From positions 682,001 through 746,000 of the forward strand of contig JACKFA010000003.1 in the NCBI GenBank assembly GCA_020632715.1: 64,000 nt of DNA, in the 5' to 3' direction. Shown here one piece after another: positions 25,040-33,698 of the stretch; the first letter of the stretch is position 1, and every line of letters begins with the position of its first letter. The translations under genes and the position numbers were made by a program. Under the pieces are notes generated by a model. The model searched no databases. It saw only the letters and a program-made list of their open reading frames with translations, and was not told the origin of the DNA. The DNA is from Deltaproteobacteria bacterium. GTDB taxonomy: Bacteria > Myxococcota_A > UBA9042 > PHBI01.

Positions 25040-27361
25040 CTACTGGCACGACGTGGTGGTCTTGTTGCGGTCGCCAACGGCACCTGCGCCGCCTGAGTTG
25101 CCAGCCGATGGGCCGCCGAGCCCGCCCGTTCCGCCGGAACCAGGCGGGTTGAAGGCGATCTCGGTGCAGCTCGGAGAGCTCGAGCCTGCTAGGTAAAGGC
25201 CATAAGCGACTCCTCCGGCGCCGCCGCCGCCATGTCCTCCGTTGCCACCCTTGCCGCCGTTTCCGCCCTTCGCGCCCGCTGAGCCACAACCGCCGCCGCC
25301 ACAGTGTCCGTCGCCGCCACTCTTGCCGCTCTTGCCGCCGCCGCCCTGACCGCCTGCTCCACCAGCGCCACCGTTCCCGCCGCTAAGATGACCTAGCCGG
25401 CACGCGGTGATCTTGGGGCTCGCGTCGATCAGGAATAGGCCAAATGAGCCTCCGCCCGCCGTGCCGGCCTTGCCGCTAGTGCCTCCGCAGCCTCCTCCGC
25501 CTCCTCCTCCTCCGCCACCACCGTACCGATAGGTGTTGAAGAAGCCGCAAGCTGCGTTGTTACCAGAAGTGTTCTTCCCAGATCCGCCGCCGCCGCCGCC
25601 GTAGCCATTCGCGCCGTTCACACCGTCCGAACCGGCGTTGCCGGTCCAGAATCCACCAGACACGGTCCCCGCACCTAGACCGCCGGAACCATTGCCTCCG
25701 GTCTGTCCCGGATCGCCGTTGGTCCCGGGTACCTCAGGGGGGCCGCCCGGCACACCTCCTGGAGACGTAGCGCCCGTGTTGCCGCCGGTCGCACACGCGG
25801 GAACATCAGCGCCCTTGCCGCCCCCGGTGTTCGTGCCAGTCGTGCACGCGTTCGCGGCTCCGGCGCCGCCCTTGCCCGCGTACGACTCCCAATCGCAGCC
25901 GTTCGTCGCACAGTCATAGTCGGTCGCGGTCGTGCCCGCTACAGCATCATTGCCGGGGTTGCCACTGCTCCCCGCGGCGCCATTGACACCGGCGCCGCCG
26001 TTGCCGCCGATGGCGTTCACGTGCGCGATCTCGAGCTTCGAGTTGCAGCCGCGCACCCAGATCGCGTAGCTCGACCCGCCCGGGTTGCCGTTGTTGCCGC
26101 CGCTCACCGTGACGCCGTCGAGCACCGTGCGCGTCGACTGGATCCCGTCCGCGATGACCGCGCGGATCGAGTTCGACCCCGACGACGACGTGATCGTCGT
26201 CTGGTACTGCGCCAGGTTCCGCGTCCAGAGGCCGTCGTTCGAGTACCCCCCGAAGACGCTCACCCCCTCCACCAGCGTCACCTGCTCGTTGTACTGCCCG
26301 GCCGCCACGTAGACGTGGTCCTTGCCCTGGCTCTGCGCCACCGAGATCCCGCGCCCGATCGTGTCCACCGGGTCGAACGCCGTCCCCTGGCCCGAGCGCG
26401 ACCCAGTCGTCGCCACGAAGACCCCGCGCGCGTAGCTCCCGTCGATGCCGTCGCAGTCCTGGTCACAGCTCGACCCGCTGCACGTCGCGTCCGGCCAGTC
26501 GTCGTCGCTCGTCTTCGTGCAGGCGTACTCGCACCCGTTCTCCGGCGCCGTGTCGAGGTTCACGAACCCCGTCAGGCACGGCCCGAGCTTGCACTGGCTG
26601 TTCTCGCACGCCGGCTCCGACCCCGGGAGGCTGCACGCCTTGTGACACCCGCCGCAGTTCGCCGGGTCGCTCGTGTAGTCGAGCCCGGGCGCGCAGTTGC
26701 ACGACCCCGACGTCGGCACGCACTGGTACGCCTCGATCTGACCGATGTCGTTGAGGATCTCCGCGCACTCATAGTTCGACGGGCACCCGCTCGGGTCCGT
26801 CTGGCAGTTCCGCCCGCAGTAGTCCCCGTCCTCGTACGCGATGCACTTGTCGCCCGCCGACCCGCAGTTCGCGTCCGTGTTGCACGCCTTGCAGAGGTTG
26901 TTCACCGGCGGCTGGCAGATGAACGCCGTGTCCCCGCTGCCTGCCACCCCACGGCAGTCCCACCCGTTCGGGCACGTCGAGTCGCAGAGCTTCGAGCAGC
27001 GCGCCGCCACCTCGCTCTCGTCGACCGGCACGCAGTAGTTCGACTCGCACTGAACGTTGTTCACGCACGGGCAGTAGAACGGCTTCGGGTCGTCGTCGCA
27101 GCTCGGCGCCGTGTCGGGCTCGAGCGTGTCGCCCGCCCCGTCGGCGGCGTCATCGCCGGGCACCGTGTCCACCGGGGTCAGCGTGTCGATCACGACGACC
27201 GCGTCCGGATCGAGCCACGTGTCCGGCACCACCGTGCTCGTGTCCTCGGTCGAGGTCGCGTCGGTCTCCCCCTGGAGGGCGTCATCGCCGCAGGAGACCA
27301 CGAGGAGAGCCAGCCCCACGGAGACGGTCGTGAGGAGCCTTGCGCGCATGTGATCGGTCAT
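25040..27361 (-). CDS. Asp/Thr-linker lipoprotein with Cys-rich region and Gly-rich beta-helix
   Basis: 773 residues from ATG at 27361; a second ATG at 27349 is equally plausible and neither has a strong ribosome site. Lipobox VVSC (Cys24). Asp/Thr linker about 30-85, then about 30 Cys in EGF- or Stig-like spacing (NCGGCHKACSLPG, CNCAPGLDY) to about 285. About 300-450 resembles a DUF1565/parallel beta-helix entry (DPVDTIGRGISVAQSQGKDHVYVAAGQY, FGGYSNDG). The C-terminal 330 residues are Gly-rich runs (GGNGGAGG, GGGGG) with interspersed LYLAG and LFLID rungs. Likely a surface adhesin or matrix protein. The Gly-rich part lies in DNA with relaxed codon use. Ends 8 bases from the convergent lipoprotein. 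Confidence 0.75.
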   Translation of the reverse strand: MTDHMRARLLTTVSVGLALLVVSCGDDALQGETDATSTEDTSTVVPDTWLDPDAVVVIDTLTPVDTVPGDDAADGAGDTLEPDTAPSCDDDPKPFYCPCVNNVQCESNYCVPVDESEVAARCSKLCDSTCPNGWDCRGVAGSGDTAFICQPPVNNLCKACNTDANCGSAGDKCIAYEDGDYCGRNCQTDPSGCPSNYECAEILNDIGQIEAYQCVPTSGSCNCAPGLDYTSDPANCGGCHKACSLPGSEPACENSQCKLGPCLTGFVNLDTAPENGCEYACTKTSDDDWPDATCSGSSCDQDCDGIDGSYARGVFVATTGSRSGQGTAFDPVDTIGRGISVAQSQGKDHVYVAAGQYNEQVTLVEGVSVFGGYSNDGLWTRNLAQYQTTITSSSGSNSIRAVIADGIQSTRTVLDGVTVSGGNNGNPGGSSYAIWVRGCNSKLEIAHVNAIGGNGGAGVNGAAGSSGNPGNDAVAGTTATDYDCATNGCDWESYAGKGGAGAANACTTGTNTGGGKGADVPACATGGNTGATSPGGVPGGPPEVPGTNGDPGQTGGNGSGGLGAGTVSGGFWTGNAGSDGVNGANGYGGGGGGSGKNTSGNNAACGFFNTYRYGGGGGGGGGGGCGGTSGKAGTAGGGSFGLFLIDASPKITACRLGHLSGGNGGAGGAGGQGGGGKSGKSGGDGHCGGGGCGSAGAKGGNGGKGGNGGHGGGGAGGVAYGLYLAGSSSPSCTEIAFNPPGSGGTGGLGGPSAGNSGGAGAVGDRNKTTTSCQ

Positions 27362-27470
27362 GGGGCGAGAGCCTACTTGTCCGCCCGACCCGCCGCAACG
27401 GCGACGTTCATCCGCCCGCGCGCCGGTGTTACGCGTTGACCGCCCGAGCGGCTGCCCGCATCATCCGCGC

Positions 27471-28367
27471 GTGCCCCGCCGCCCACCCCAGAGCTCACTC
27501 GCGGCGGCGCTCGCCGTCCTCGCCCTCGGCGCGTGCAGCGAGGCGCCCCAGGCCGAGCCCGCGCTCCCCCCGCTCCCCGCCGGCGACGCCCTCCCGCCCG
27601 ACGTCGAGGGCATGCTCTTCGGCTCCCCCGACGCCTGCAGCAACGACGACGTCTGCGTCAGCGGCGTCTGCTACTACGGCGCCTGCGGCGGCCTCCTCTC
27701 CGTCGACTCCCGCTGGATGCAGGAGCGCATCGCCGCCACCCTGAAGGATCGCGTCGACCGCCAGCCCCCGCTCCGCGAGCGCGTCGTCCACGACCTCGGC
27801 CGCGTCCTCCGCCGGAAGAGCGCCGAGCTCCCCTTCCGCGCCCGCGTCGTCGTCGGCCTCGAGGTCCTCGGCGCCGCCGACGTCCTCGCCGACGCGCTCC
27901 CCGATCTGCCCGAGCCCGTCGCCGAGATCGCCGCCCCCTCCCTCGCGCGCCTCGGCCGCGCCGAGGGCCTCGCGCACACCCTCGCCCTCACCGAGTCCGA
28001 CGCCCTCCCGACCGCCGTCGAGGCCCTCCGCGCCCTCGGCGAGAGCCACCTCCCCGACGCCCTCCTCGGCCTCCTCCGCGCCCTCGGCCCCAGCCTCGAC
28101 ACCGAGATCCAGGTCGCCGCCGTCGAGGCCCTCGGCGCCCTCGGCGACAAGCGCGCCATCGGGCCCCTCGTCGCCTACCTGCGCGACGCCCCCGACTCCC
28201 TCGTCGTCCCCGTCGTCCGCGCCCTGCGCACGCTGAGCGGGGCGGCCCTCGGCGCCGACCGCGACGCCTGGGACGCCTGGGTCGCGAAGAACCCGCCCCC
28301 GGCCGCGCCCCCGTTCACGCCGCGCGAGCCCTCGAGCGAGGACGACCTCGGCCTCCCGACCCCCTGA
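27471..28367 (+). CDS. HEAT-repeat lipoprotein
   Basis: 298 residues from GTG at 27471, chosen because it places a compact lipoprotein signal (lipobox LGAC, Cys22) at the N-terminus; the frame is open further upstream without a signal. A short Cys motif (CSNDDVCVSGVCYYGACGG, about 45-65) precedes helical HEAT-like repeats (about 80-270) such as ALRALGESHLPDALLGLLRALGP and AVEALGALGDKRAIGPLVAYL. Such scaffolds mediate protein binding. Divergent from the Gly-rich lipoprotein with a 109-base spacer that must carry both promoters; 35 bases before the amidase gene. Confidence 0.7.
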   Translation: MPRRPPQSSLAAALAVLALGACSEAPQAEPALPPLPAGDALPPDVEGMLFGSPDACSNDDVCVSGVCYYGACGGLLSVDSRWMQERIAATLKDRVDRQPPLRERVVHDLGRVLRRKSAELPFRARVVVGLEVLGAADVLADALPDLPEPVAEIAAPSLARLGRAEGLAHTLALTESDALPTAVEALRALGESHLPDALLGLLRALGPSLDTEIQVAAVEALGALGDKRAIGPLVAYLRDAPDSLVVPVVRALRTLSGAALGADRDAWDAWVAKNPPPAAPPFTPREPSSEDDLGLPTP

Positions 28368-28402
28368 GACGTCACGACGGGCGCCCGCCCCACGGAGGAC
28401 CC

Positions 28403-29917
28403 ATGGCCGAGCCCACCGCGACCGACGCCTACGACGATCTCGACGGCGTCGGCCTCGCCGACCTGGTCCGTCGCGGCGAGGTGAGCCCCCTCGAGCTCGT
28501 CGACGCCGCCATCGCCCGCGTCGAGGCGAGGAACCCGGCGCTCAACGCCGTCGTCCACCGGAGCTTCGAGCGCGCCCGTGACGCCGCGCGCGGCGACCTC
28601 CCCGCCGGCCCCTTCCGCGGCGTCCCCTTCCTCCTGAAGGACCTGAACGCCGAGGACGCGGGGCAGCCCTCGACCCACAGCACGAAGCTCCTCACGGGCT
28701 TCCGCCCCGACCACGACGCGGAGCTCGTCGCGCGCTACAAGCGCGCCGGCCTCGTGATCATCGGCCGCACGAACACCCCGGAGTTCGGCATCTACGGCGT
28801 CACCGAGCCCGCCCTCCGCGGCCCGACCCGGAACCCCTGGGACCCGGGCCACACCCCGGGCGGCTCGAGCGGCGGCTCCGGCGCCGCGGTCGCCGCCCGC
28901 ATGGTCCCGATGGCGCACGCCGGCGACGGCGGCGGCTCCATCCGGATCCCCGCGTCCCACTGCGGGCTCGTCGGCCTCAAGCCGACCCGCGCGCGGAACC
29001 CCGCCGGCCCCGACGCCGGCGAGCGCTGGGGGGGCTTCGTCTCCGAGCACGTGCTCACGCGCAGCGTGCGCGACGCCGCCGCCATGCTCGACGCGACCGC
29101 CGGCCCCGATCCGGGCGCGCCCTACCAGGTGCGCCCGCCCGAGCGCCCCTTCCTCGCGGAGGTCGGCGCCGACCCCGGGAAGCTGCGGATCGCCTTCACC
29201 ACGCGCGCGCTCTTCGGCAAGGAGACCCACCCCGACTGCGTCGCCGCCGTCGAGGACGCCGCGCGCCTCGCGGCGAGCCTCGGCCACGAGGTCGAGGAGG
29301 CCCACCCGACGTTCGACCGCGAGGCGCTCGTGCGCGCCTACTTCGCCGTCGTCGCCGCCGGCACCGCGCGCGGCGTCGCGTTCGCGGCCGAGAAGGCCGG
29401 CGTCCGCCCGCGCGCCCGCGACTTCGAGCCGGCGACCTGGCTCCTGAAGTCCATCGCCGACAAGCTCACGGCCACGGAGTACGCCGCGGCGATCGACCTC
29501 ATGCAGCGCACGGCGCGCGACCTCGTCCCGTTCTTCGCGCGCTACGACGTGCTCCTCACCCCGACGACCGCGTTCCCGCCGGCGCCCATCGGCGCCTTCG
29601 CCCCGAAGGGCAGCGAGCGCTTCCTGCTCGGCGTGCTCCGCGCCTTCCCGCTGCGCGCGCTGCTCCTGAAGGCGCTCGACACGATGGCCGAGGACGCGCT
29701 CGCCGCGACACCCAACACGATGCTCTTCAACATGACCGGGCAGCCCGCGATCTCACTTCCCCTCTCGTGGAACGGCGCGAACCTCCCGATAGGTACGCAG
29801 TGGGTGGGGCGCTTCGGCGACGAGGCGACCCTCCTCCGCCTCGCGGCGTCGCTCGAGGCGGCGCGCCCCTGGGCGGGGCGTGTCCCGCCGGGCCTTTCGG
29901 CCCCCGCGAATCCCTGA
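28403..29917 (+). CDS. Amidase (amidase signature family)
   Basis: Hydrolyses a carboxylic amide bond. 504 residues, usual length. The Ser-cisSer-Lys triad is readable: Lys79 (FLLKDLN), Ser155 in GGSSGGSGAA, and nucleophile Ser179 in GDGGGSIRIPAS; the 24-residue serine spacing matches the family. GGAGG lies 4 bases ahead of ATG 28403. The substrate is unknown: adjacency to lipoproteins and a kinase gives no pathway, and no GatB/GatC is near, so this is not GatA. No signal peptide, so cytoplasmic. Confidence 0.93.
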   Translation: MAEPTATDAYDDLDGVGLADLVRRGEVSPLELVDAAIARVEARNPALNAVVHRSFERARDAARGDLPAGPFRGVPFLLKDLNAEDAGQPSTHSTKLLTGFRPDHDAELVARYKRAGLVIIGRTNTPEFGIYGVTEPALRGPTRNPWDPGHTPGGSSGGSGAAVAARMVPMAHAGDGGGSIRIPASHCGLVGLKPTRARNPAGPDAGERWGGFVSEHVLTRSVRDAAAMLDATAGPDPGAPYQVRPPERPFLAEVGADPGKLRIAFTTRALFGKETHPDCVAAVEDAARLAASLGHEVEEAHPTFDREALVRAYFAVVAAGTARGVAFAAEKAGVRPRARDFEPATWLLKSIADKLTATEYAAAIDLMQRTARDLVPFFARYDVLLTPTTAFPPAPIGAFAPKGSERFLLGVLRAFPLRALLLKALDTMAEDALAATPNTMLFNMTGQPAISLPLSWNGANLPIGTQWVGRFGDEATLLRLAASLEAARPWAGRVPPGLSAPANP

Positions 29918-29994
29918 CATTCTGGCGACGTGACCGGCTTTCCGGCATCGTCGAGTCGACGGTCAGCCAGGCCCCCCTCGCCCAGGAGCGCCCG

Positions 29995-30969
29995 TTGGAT
30001 CTCGAAGTCTTCCAGTACGTGAGCACCTACCGCGTCATCAACAAGGTCGCGGAGGGCGGCATGGGCCAGGTCTACCTGGCCGAGCAGCTCGGCGTCTCCG
30101 GCTTCTCGAAGACCGTGGGCATCAAGACCATCCGCCGCGAGCTCCTCGACCGCTACTACTACCGCGACATGTTCATCGACGAGGCGAAGCTCGTCGCGAG
30201 CCTGATCCACGAGAACATACAGCAGGTGTATCAACTCGTGGACATGGCGGGGTCCCTCGCCATCGTCATGGAGTGGGTGCACGGCATCACCCTCGAGGAC
30301 ATCAACGCGCGCCTCGACGACAAGAACGACTACCTCCCGCCGGAGCTCGCCGTCTTCGTGACGAGCCGCATCGCGCGCGCGCTCGCCTACGCGCACGACA
30401 AGCGCGGCCCCGACGGGCGCCCGCTCTTCCTCGTGCACCGCGACGTGAGCCCCGTGAACATCTTCGTCAGCTGGGGCGGCGTCGTGAAGCTCGCCGACTT
30501 CGGCATCGCGAAGGCCATGAGCGCCCGGAAGAGCGGCCGCGACGGGGAGATCATGGGCAAGGCCCCCTACCTCGCGCCCGAGCAGGCGCGCGGGCAGGCG
30601 GTCGACGCGCGCTCGGACATCTTCTCGCTCGGGCTCGTGCTCTTCGAGCTCCTCACGGGCGAGCAGGTCTACCCGGTCGAGGCCATCGACGACGCCGTGC
30701 ACCTCCACGAGACCCGCGAGATCCCGTCGCCGCGCGAGTGGAACCCGTCGATCAGCCCCGAGATCGAGGTGATCATGCGGAAGATGCTCGAGCGCGACCC
30801 GAACAAGCGCTACCAGCGCGCGAAGCACATCGTGCGCGACCTCGAGCTCCTCCTCTATTCGGGCGGCTACGGCCCCACGAACGAGCGCCTCGCCGAGTAC
30901 ATCGACGAGCTCTTCCCCGAGGTCGACAAGCACCGCCTCCTCCCGGAGGAGATGATCCTGCCTCGGTGA
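29995..30969 (+). CDS. Ser/Thr protein kinase (Hanks type)
   Basis: 324-residue cytoplasmic kinase. TTG at 29995 is preferred: AGGAG lies 6 bases upstream and the kinase fold begins right after it; GTG 30016 is the alternative. Glycine loop AEGGMGQVYLAE (19-30), Lys44 (VGIKTI), catalytic VHRDVSPVN (Asp150), DFG 168-170, APE at 194-196; all catalytic residues are kept. The HRDVSPVN form is common in myxobacterial kinases. No transmembrane, PASTA or other C-terminal sensor domain; only a short helical tail. Substrates unknown; the tail-anchored TQ-repeat protein (14511-15722) is a candidate only by motif. Confidence 0.9.
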   Translation: MDLEVFQYVSTYRVINKVAEGGMGQVYLAEQLGVSGFSKTVGIKTIRRELLDRYYYRDMFIDEAKLVASLIHENIQQVYQLVDMAGSLAIVMEWVHGITLEDINARLDDKNDYLPPELAVFVTSRIARALAYAHDKRGPDGRPLFLVHRDVSPVNIFVSWGGVVKLADFGIAKAMSARKSGRDGEIMGKAPYLAPEQARGQAVDARSDIFSLGLVLFELLTGEQVYPVEAIDDAVHLHETREIPSPREWNPSISPEIEVIMRKMLERDPNKRYQRAKHIVRDLELLLYSGGYGPTNERLAEYIDELFPEVDKHRLLPEEMILPR

Positions 30970-31019
30970 TCGCGCGGTCGCCGCGAAACCGTCCCGGCGC
31001 GGGCGGCATAGGGGAGGGC

Positions 31020-31715
31020 GTGAAGAACTCACCGCACCCGCTCTCCACCGCCCGCCCCGTCCTCAGGGGCTTCCTCCTCCTCGTCACGGCCTGCGCGGTC
31101 GCCTGCGGCGGCGAGCGCGGCGGCGGCGGCGAGGCGCACGCGGCGGCGCCCGGCCCGCGCGAGGGCGCGCCGACCGCGAAGCCAGGCGGCGACGGGAAGA
31201 AGGGCGACAAGCCCGACGAGGGCCCGCGCGAGGTCGCTGTCCTCGCGGGCGGCTGCTTCTGGGGCATGGAGGACATCCTCCGGAAGATCCCGGGCGTCGT
31301 CTCGACGGAGGTCGGCTACACCGGCGGCACGACGGCCCACCCGACGTACGACACGGTCCACCACGGCACGACGGGGCACGCCGAGTCCGTGCGCGTCGTG
31401 TTCGATCCGACGAAGCTCAGCTACGCGGATCTCCTCGAGAAGTGGTTCTTCCGCATGCACGACCCGACGACGCCGAACCGGCAGGGGAACGACATCGGGA
31501 GCCAGTACCGCTCGGCCATCTTCACGACGACCGAGGCGCAGGCGAAGACGGCGCGCGCCGTGAAGGAGAAGGTCGACGCCTCCGGCGTCTGGAAGCGGCC
31601 CATCGTCACCGAGATCGTCCCCGCCGGGGTCTTCACCCTCGCCGAGGACTACCACCAGGACTACCTCGTCAGGAACCCGGGCGGGTACACCTGCCACTAC
31701 ATGCGCGAGTTCTGA
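31020..31715 (+). CDS. msrA: Lipoprotein peptide-methionine (S)-S-oxide reductase
   Basis: 231 residues from GTG at 31020. Signal peptide with lipobox VTAC or AVAC (Cys25 or Cys29), a Gly/Ala/Lys linker to about residue 70, then MsrA: catalytic GGCFWGMED, GYTGG, QGNDIGSQYRS, and a C-terminal recycling Cys in GYTCHYMREF. Repairs oxidised methionine in envelope proteins; lipoprotein anchoring places it in the periplasm. GGAGG lies just upstream with a short spacer. It converges (7-base gap) on a glutaredoxin-MauE membrane fusion, a possible reductant source. Confidence 0.92.
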   Translation: MKNSPHPLSTARPVLRGFLLLVTACAVACGGERGGGGEAHAAAPGPREGAPTAKPGGDGKKGDKPDEGPREVAVLAGGCFWGMEDILRKIPGVVSTEVGYTGGTTAHPTYDTVHHGTTGHAESVRVVFDPTKLSYADLLEKWFFRMHDPTTPNRQGNDIGSQYRSAIFTTTEAQAKTARAVKEKVDASGVWKRPIVTEIVPAGVFTLAEDYHQDYLVRNPGGYTCHYMREF

Positions 31716-31722
31716 CCCCGCG

Positions 31723-32493
31723 TCACGCGTGGAAGAAGAGCGCCTTTGCCGGCATCCAGAGCCCCATCAGGACCATCATCACGCTCTCCGTGAGCGAGAC
31801 GAAGCCGAGCGGCACGGACGAGTCGCCGCCGACGCAGGCGCACTTCAGCTCGCGCTTGTCGATGTAGACGGCCTTCACGATGCTCACGGCGCCGACGCTG
31901 CCGATGAAGAGCGAGACCGGGGCCGCGACCCAGACCAGCGCCCCCGCCGTCATGAGGACGCCGGCGAGCGCCTCGGCGTAGGGGTAGACGCTGCCGTAGG
32001 GGACCCAGCGCCGCGCGAGGAGGTCGTAGCCGAGGAACGAGATCGAGAAGCTCTCGACGTCGCGGAGCTTCTGCACGGCGAGCAAGGTCATCGTGAGCGA
32101 CACGAACCACTCGAGCGTGCGCAGCCTGAGCACCGTGCCGTACTGGTGCCACGAGAGCCCCGCCGCGAGGAGGAGCGCGACCGCGAAGATGGCGATGACC
32201 GGCCGGTAGGTCGTGTCGCTCTGCTCCTCGGGTGGCGGATCCACGCCGAGGAAGACCCGCACGTCGTCGTAGCCGCCGACGCGCTCGCCGTCGATGAAGG
32301 TCTGCGGCGTGGCCTCGACCCCGTGCTTCGCCATGAAGGCGTCCGTCTCGGCGCGGGTCTCGAGGTGATGGTCCTCGACGGCGTAGCCGTGGCGCTCGAG
32401 CAGGTCCTTCGCCTTGAGCCCATAGGGGCAGAGGTGGTCGGGCATGACCATCCGATAGAGCGTCGCGCGTTTCTCAGGGCTTGTCGTCGCCAT
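31723..32493 (-). CDS. Glutaredoxin domain fused to MauE/DoxX-like membrane domain
   Basis: 256 residues; ATG at 32493. Residues about 10-90 are glutaredoxin-like with a monothiol CPYG site (Cys22) and the TPQTFIDGERVGGYDD cis-Pro/GSH-binding block. Then a linker and four membrane helices (about 108-250) of the MauE type, including the conserved CACVGGDSSVPLGFVSLTESVMM block. The family is linked to electron transfer across the membrane for periplasmic disulfide or cofactor maturation. Faces the lipoprotein MsrA gene, suggesting supply of reducing power to envelope methionine repair; this is inference from convergent adjacency. Confidence 0.85.
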   Translation of the reverse strand: MATTSPEKRATLYRMVMPDHLCPYGLKAKDLLERHGYAVEDHHLETRAETDAFMAKHGVEATPQTFIDGERVGGYDDVRVFLGVDPPPEEQSDTTYRPVIAIFAVALLLAAGLSWHQYGTVLRLRTLEWFVSLTMTLLAVQKLRDVESFSISFLGYDLLARRWVPYGSVYPYAEALAGVLMTAGALVWVAAPVSLFIGSVGAVSIVKAVYIDKRELKCACVGGDSSVPLGFVSLTESVMMVLMGLWMPAKALFFHA

Positions 32494-32636
32494 GGCCACC
32501 TCGTCCGTCCGTCGTTCGTCACGGCGCGGGCGCCGTGGGCGCGAACCGTAGGCACGACGCCGCGCCGCCCGACCGAGGCCGGCGCTCGGCGCCACGCGTT
32601 GCGGCGGATCGTCGCTTTCGCGTAGCGTCGCGCGCG

Positions 32637-33698
32637 ATGACGACACCCCATGAACGCGACGACCTCCGCCGGGACCTCGAGCGCGCCTTCGCCGGCGCCG
32701 AGACGCTCCCTCCCGCCCCGCGCGTCGTCCATCGGGAGAGCGAGGCGGAGTTCTGGGCGGGGCTCGAGCAGCGCGTCGCGGCCGCGGAGCGCGACCCGCC
32801 GAGCGAGGCGTTCCTCGCGAGGTTCGCCCACACGGCCTGTTTCCTCACCCCCGCGGCCGAGCGCTGGTATTGGCGCGCCCTGCTCACCGCGGCCATCGAG
32901 GACCCATGGCCCGGCGACCCAGGCGTCGGCAGGCACGACGCCACCTCGGCCCTCCTCCACACCGCCTGCTGGGTGCTGCGGCCGAACCCGTGCGCCGTCC
33001 TCTTCCGGTTCCCGACCGACGAGGACGGCGCCGCCCTGCGGGCCCGGCTCACGCCCGCCGAGCGCGCGGCGGTGAGCCGCTTCCTCGGCCGCGTCGTCAC
33101 CCACACGCGCCCCGCCTCGACCGGCCTCGCCTACCTCGCGGCGCAGGCCATCCGCTGGGCCTGGCGCGACGACCCCGAGAGCGCCGCCGCCGCCGACGCG
33201 CTCCACCGGGACGCGCGAACGTACGTCCCACAGATCCGCGACAACCCCGAGGACGACGCGCTGATCGGGTACGTCGAGGACGCCTTCGCGGCGACGCCGC
33301 CCCCGGAGGGGCAGCTCATGACGAGCACCTGGGAGGAGGAGTCGGCGTACGCCCTCGAGCTCGCCGGCACGGACTGGCGCGACCTCGCGACGTGGTTCCT
33401 GTGGCACGTCTCGTCGGCCTACTCGTTCATGTCCGCGCAGGCCTTCCGCTACTACCTCCCGGCCGCGCTCCGCGGCTACCTCGAGGGCGCCGAGGTAGAC
33501 CCCACGTTCCACCTGGTCACGGCCGTCGTCGAGCCGTCCTCGTACCGCGATGCCGCGCGCGCCTGCGCCGCCGCGTTCACGCCCGGCGAGCGCGACGCCG
33601 TCGCGGCCTTCCTGCGGCACGTCGTGCCCTACGACGAGGGCGACGTGGCGACCGCGCTCGCCGAGGTCTGGGAGGCGCCGGCGCCCCCGGCGTCATGA
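32637..33698 (+). CDS. Protein with two tandem DUF6714-like domains
   Basis: 353 residues, function unknown. Two parts resemble each other: FLARFAHTACFLTPAAERWYWRALL (about 60-85) with LGRVV, and ATWFLWHVSSAYSFMSAQAFRYYLPA (about 255-280) with FLRHVV near the C-terminus. The second matches my memory of DUF6714, a small domain of unknown role. The layout implies internal duplication. No signal, no membrane helix. Its stop abuts and overlaps the end of the giant surface-protein gene on the other strand (stops at 33696 and 33693), leaving no terminator space. Confidence 0.6.
   Translation: MTTPHERDDLRRDLERAFAGAETLPPAPRVVHRESEAEFWAGLEQRVAAAERDPPSEAFLARFAHTACFLTPAAERWYWRALLTAAIEDPWPGDPGVGRHDATSALLHTACWVLRPNPCAVLFRFPTDEDGAALRARLTPAERAAVSRFLGRVVTHTRPASTGLAYLAAQAIRWAWRDDPESAAAADALHRDARTYVPQIRDNPEDDALIGYVEDAFAATPPPEGQLMTSTWEEESAYALELAGTDWRDLATWFLWHVSSAYSFMSAQAFRYYLPAALRGYLEGAEVDPTFHLVTAVVEPSSYRDAARACAAAFTPGERDAVAAFLRHVVPYDEGDVATALAEVWEAPAPPAS

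Noticed and set aside
24008..25960. Assembly chimera as explanation for the composition shift
   Set aside because: Both genes keep their frame and domain type across the boundaries, which a random join would be unlikely to preserve; cannot be fully excluded without reads.
28403..29917. GatA subunit of Glu-tRNA amidotransferase
   Set aside because: No gatB or gatC adjacent and the sequence after the Ser-cisSer-Lys core is that of a general amidase.
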